Positions 59,819 through 61,775 of a stretch of DNA of 61,775 bases are shown here, in pieces. Below the pieces are notes generated by a model. That model did not search any database. It saw nothing but the letters and a program-made list of their open reading frames with translations, and had not been told where the DNA came from. This DNA comes from Syntrophomonas sp. UBA4922. Lineage in GTDB: Bacteria > Bacillota > Syntrophomonadia > Syntrophomonadales > Syntrophomonadaceae. Location: NCBI GenBank assembly GCA_002398825.1, contig DHBS01000048.1, positions 7,748 through 69,522 on the forward strand, read 5' to 3'. The number at the start of each line of letters is the position of its first letter. Position 1 is the first letter of the stretch. The translations under genes and the position numbers were made by a program.

Positions 59819-60439
59819 ATGCAACCGGTCATCAAAAGGATTCTGGATATCGAATGGGAAATGTTTGACGCCGTCGAAAATGCAGGCGGACGCGCCAATT
59901 GCCAGGATGATTGGCAGACCTTTGAGAAACAGCGCGGCAGTCAGCTCAGGGCTTGGAACAGCACCATGCTGCAGAGTTATGTTAGCGACCTTGAAGAAGC
60001 ACTGCAGGAGGGACGCAATCTGATGACGGAGAAATACGCCTATATGATGAAACATACTTCTCCGGTGGAATATGAAGCCATTAAGGATCGGCTGCCGGTT
60101 CTGTCCGGCGAAAAAAATCAGCTCATCAACGAAATCGCCGCCGTACAGGTTAAATGGCTGGAGGCGCTTTCCCAGCGTTATCCCTGCGTCTGCGGCCACG
60201 GCAGGCTTATCCATTCCAGCCAAGAGCCCATCTTCGGCACATCGTTTGAAACCTACCTGAAAGGCGAACTCGCCACTTATTCCATGGAAACGCTGCAGCA
60301 ATACCAAGCCTATGTTAAAGAATTGCTGTCCCAGGGGAAAAACCTGAATGAGGATGTGCTCAACTATACCTGTCTTGCTTACGGTTATACATCCATCGGC
60401 GATGCAGAACAGAAGCTGCGGGCCGGGATCTTTCAATAA
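59819..60439 (+). CDS. DUF4125 family protein
   Basis: The 206-residue protein matches the pattern I know for DUF4125: ILDIEWEMFDAVENAGGRANCQDDWQTF, RGSQLRAWNSTMLQSYVSDLEEALQEGRNLMTEKYAYMM, and FETYLKGELATYSMETLQQYQAYVKEL. It is helical, with cysteines near residues 27, 123 and 125. No function is established. It closes the catabolic island and, with the TPR gene, may be an accessory factor for the GRE or mutase; that is inference. Confidence 0.8.
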   Translation: MQPVIKRILDIEWEMFDAVENAGGRANCQDDWQTFEKQRGSQLRAWNSTMLQSYVSDLEEALQEGRNLMTEKYAYMMKHTSPVEYEAIKDRLPVLSGEKNQLINEIAAVQVKWLEALSQRYPCVCGHGRLIHSSQEPIFGTSFETYLKGELATYSMETLQQYQAYVKELLSQGKNLNEDVLNYTCLAYGYTSIGDAEQKLRAGIFQ

Positions 60440-60639
60440 TTTATGTTTTGCTCTTTTGCCGGCTGTCTTATCATGGCCTCTACTTGGGCAACTTGATTCT
60501 AAATTCTCGTTCCGTCTTGATTCCATTGGCGTCCTAGTCATGGATTTACGCCAGGTATCCTCCTCACAAAAACATAAACTTTTTGGCGATATTCTTACCA
60601 TTTCTCCCATGATACATTGTCTAATATCCGATTTTATAT
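60440..60639. other. Intergenic stretch between DUF4125 and mntP
   Basis: TTTATGTTTTG (about 60441) and CAAAAACATAAA (about 60569) form a long-distance imperfect inverted repeat. The enclosed minus-strand frame has no recognisable domain. It might be a decayed small mobile element. Nothing else was seen. Confidence 0.35.
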
Positions 60640-61271
60640 TTACAGACTAACAATTCCTATATGCTCAAGCAATATCTTCAAACCTATTAAAAACAGTATA
60701 ATGCCGCCGGAAAGCTCGGTCCCCGATTTGAATTTTGCACCGAATATATTTCCGATTTTAACACCCAATATAGACAAAGTGAGTGTGATAATCCCAATGG
60801 AAAAAATCGCAGGGACAATATCCACATGAAGAAAAGCAAATGATACACCTACCGCCAGCGCGTCAATGCTTGTGGCCAGAGCAAGGGGCAACATTTTCGA
60901 ACGTTTTAAGGAGGCTTTCTTTGTATAGGGACGCTCTCCGCCTGGACATTCTCTGTCCGTACATGTTTCAGCAGGACATTCCCTGTCAGTACAGCCTTCT
61001 TTTTAAAGCTTTCCGCAATCATTTTGCCGCCGATAAAGCAGAGCAAAGCAAACGCAATCCAGTGATCAAAAGTGATAATCTTATCGGCAAACTGTGTGGC
61101 AAGCAAATACCCGATAAGCGGCATAACCCCTTGAAAAAGGCCAAAGTACAAACCAATTATCAATGCTTTTTTTATAGTTGCCTTAGGCATGGCCAGCCCG
61201 GAGCAAATGGCTACGGCAAAAGCATCCATAGAAAGTCCAATAGCAATGAGGAATAGTTCAAATAGATTCAT
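60640..61271 (-). pseudogene. mntP: Manganese efflux pump MntP, frameshifted
   Basis: Both halves of MntP are present in two frames. The first gives MNLFELFLIAIGLSMDAFAVAICSGL and FIGGKMIAESFKKK; the second gives MLPLALATSIDALAVGVSFAFL, FGAKFKSGTELSGGIILFLIG and KILLEHIGI. Adding one A to the A5 run (61000-61004 on the plus strand) joins them. The joined protein has an unusual cysteine-rich loop of two 10-residue repeats (CTDRECPAET and CTDRECPGGE, 30-bp period). MntP expels excess manganese. The start at 61271 follows AAAGGAGG. The shift may be a sequencing error in a homopolymer or a real inactivation. Confidence 0.85.
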
Positions 61272-61310
61272 GGTACATCCTCCTTTACAGAATGTGATTT
61301 GCAAAAGAAA

Positions 61311-61349
61311 AAGCCAAGTATACTCATACGAGCATATACTTGGGCTTTT
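61311..61349 (-). terminator. Riboswitch expression-platform terminator
   Basis: On the minus strand AAGCCCAAGTATA pairs with TATACTTGGCTTT and runs into TTTTTCTTTT. It lies between the riboswitch and the mntP start, as expected for manganese-controlled termination. Confidence 0.82.
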
Positions 61350-61399
61350 ACAAAAATAAAGACCATGTATAGCTGTAGAAGTTATACATGAGTCTCGTT

Positions 61400-61480
61400 T
61401 TTTAAGACAAGCCAGACCGTTACCGATCAGTATGTTGACTTGCCACGCATATCTGCGCCAACTACTCCCTCATGGGCATT
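61400..61480 (-). ncRNA. yybP-ykoY (manganese) riboswitch
   Basis: Reading the minus strand, the sequence shows the conserved GGGAGTAG, AGTCAACA and GGTAACGGTCTGGCTTGTC elements of the yybP-ykoY aptamer, followed by an alternative hairpin and a terminator just upstream of mntP. The class senses Mn2+ and switches on exporters such as MntP, so gene and aptamer support each other. Confidence 0.8.
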
Positions 61481-61610
61481 TAAAATTTTCAATAGTATAT
61501 CATGGTTGTGTGAAGGTCAAGCGAAAACAATGATACACTAAAAGCACCAGCTGAGGCAATTCCCCGGATGGTGCTTAAATGTCAATATGGAGGGAGCATT
61601 TTTAGTGAGT

Positions 61611-61775
61611 ATGGCGATGCTTGAAGCCATCCATGCCTAGGAGAATAAAACAGCGGCAAAAGAAGAGGCCGCCGCAGTAGCCGCAAAACTCCGGGAAATA
61701 AAACTCAAGGAAGCAGCTAAAAAAATCGAAGATGGAATCAACGAAACCCTAACATACATGGATTTCCCTTATGCT
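61611..61775 (+). pseudogene. IS256-family transposase remnant, truncated by window end
   Basis: The frame reads MLEAIHA, a TAG, then ENKTAAKEEAAAVAAKLREI, LKEAAKKIEDGINETLTYMDFP. This matches the C-terminal third of IS256-family transposases, where the stop position is usually glutamine (CAG to TAG). The N-terminal two-thirds, including the first catalytic Asp, are missing. It is a decayed fragment. The contig ending here suits an assembly break in a repeated element. Confidence 0.75.

Noticed and set aside
59708..60610. Minus-strand open frame of 300 codons opposite DUF4125
   Set aside because: It mirrors the DUF4125 gene, which has clear family motifs; the mirror frame has none.

Overview
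The window looks like one contig (or a contig end) from an anaerobic Bacillota/Clostridia bacterium, probably near the Syntrophomonas/Desulfitobacterium-type syntrophic or energy-limited anaerobes. Evidence: an 11-gene complex I operon without the NADH-input genes, a glycyl radical enzyme with its activase, an adenosylcobalamin carbon-skeleton mutase, acyl-CoA dehydrogenase and CoA-transferase genes, selenium-metabolism genes with an in-frame-UGA selenoprotein, sigma-54 control of catabolic operons, and strong Gram-positive-type ribosome binding sites. No rRNA, tRNA, CRISPR array or phage was seen. The left end begins with an A15/T7 homopolymer and the right end breaks inside a decayed IS256-family transposase, as expected of contig ends.

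Layout. 0-7 kb: housekeeping genes (ketopantoate reductase, alpha/beta hydrolase, HD-domain protein, plsY), a selenium pair (yedF plus cysteine desulfurase), a ParA-like ATPase and a GPR1/FUN34/YaaH acetate-type transporter. 8-14 kb: a UGA-containing selenoprotein, an SDR reductase, methionine aminopeptidase with a SEC-C domain, a deoxycytidylate deaminase, and a MocR/PdxR regulator divergent from pdxST. 14.8-24.7 kb: nuoABCDHIJKLMN. 25-32 kb: assorted single genes (a Rieske-type FAD oxidoreductase, adenine deaminase-like protein, TrmO-FmdE fusion, putative transmembrane terpene cyclase). 33-60 kb: an accessory catabolic island. It holds an acyl-CoA dehydrogenase, a CaiB-type CoA-transferase, a sigma-54 activator, five transporters, a glycyl radical enzyme (GRE) and activase, a split glutamate-mutase-like enzyme (E, S and L components), a MmgE/PrpD protein, two paralogous family I CoA-transferases, a nitroreductase, and a TPR/DUF4125 pair. 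60.6-61.5 kb: a frameshifted mntP under a yybP-ykoY (manganese) riboswitch.

Main point of interest. Five operons (nuo, the acyl-CoA dehydrogenase, the paired MFS genes, the OFA transporter and the GRE cluster) each have a near-perfect -24/-12 promoter (TGGCAT-N5-TTGCN). Four of the five also have an upstream palindrome of the form TGTMGCA-N4-TGCKACA. The obvious candidate activator is encoded at 36.5 kb. The island may therefore be one regulon that couples complex I to breakdown of a particular substrate. The GRE lacks the Cys-x-Glu signature of GRE eliminases and arylacetate decarboxylases. The mutase keeps the arginines that hold both carboxylates of glutamate but has lost the glutamate that holds its amino group. 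I infer a catabolic route for a non-amino dicarboxylic acid that runs through a GRE step and a B12 skeleton rearrangement. The substrate cannot be named from sequence alone.
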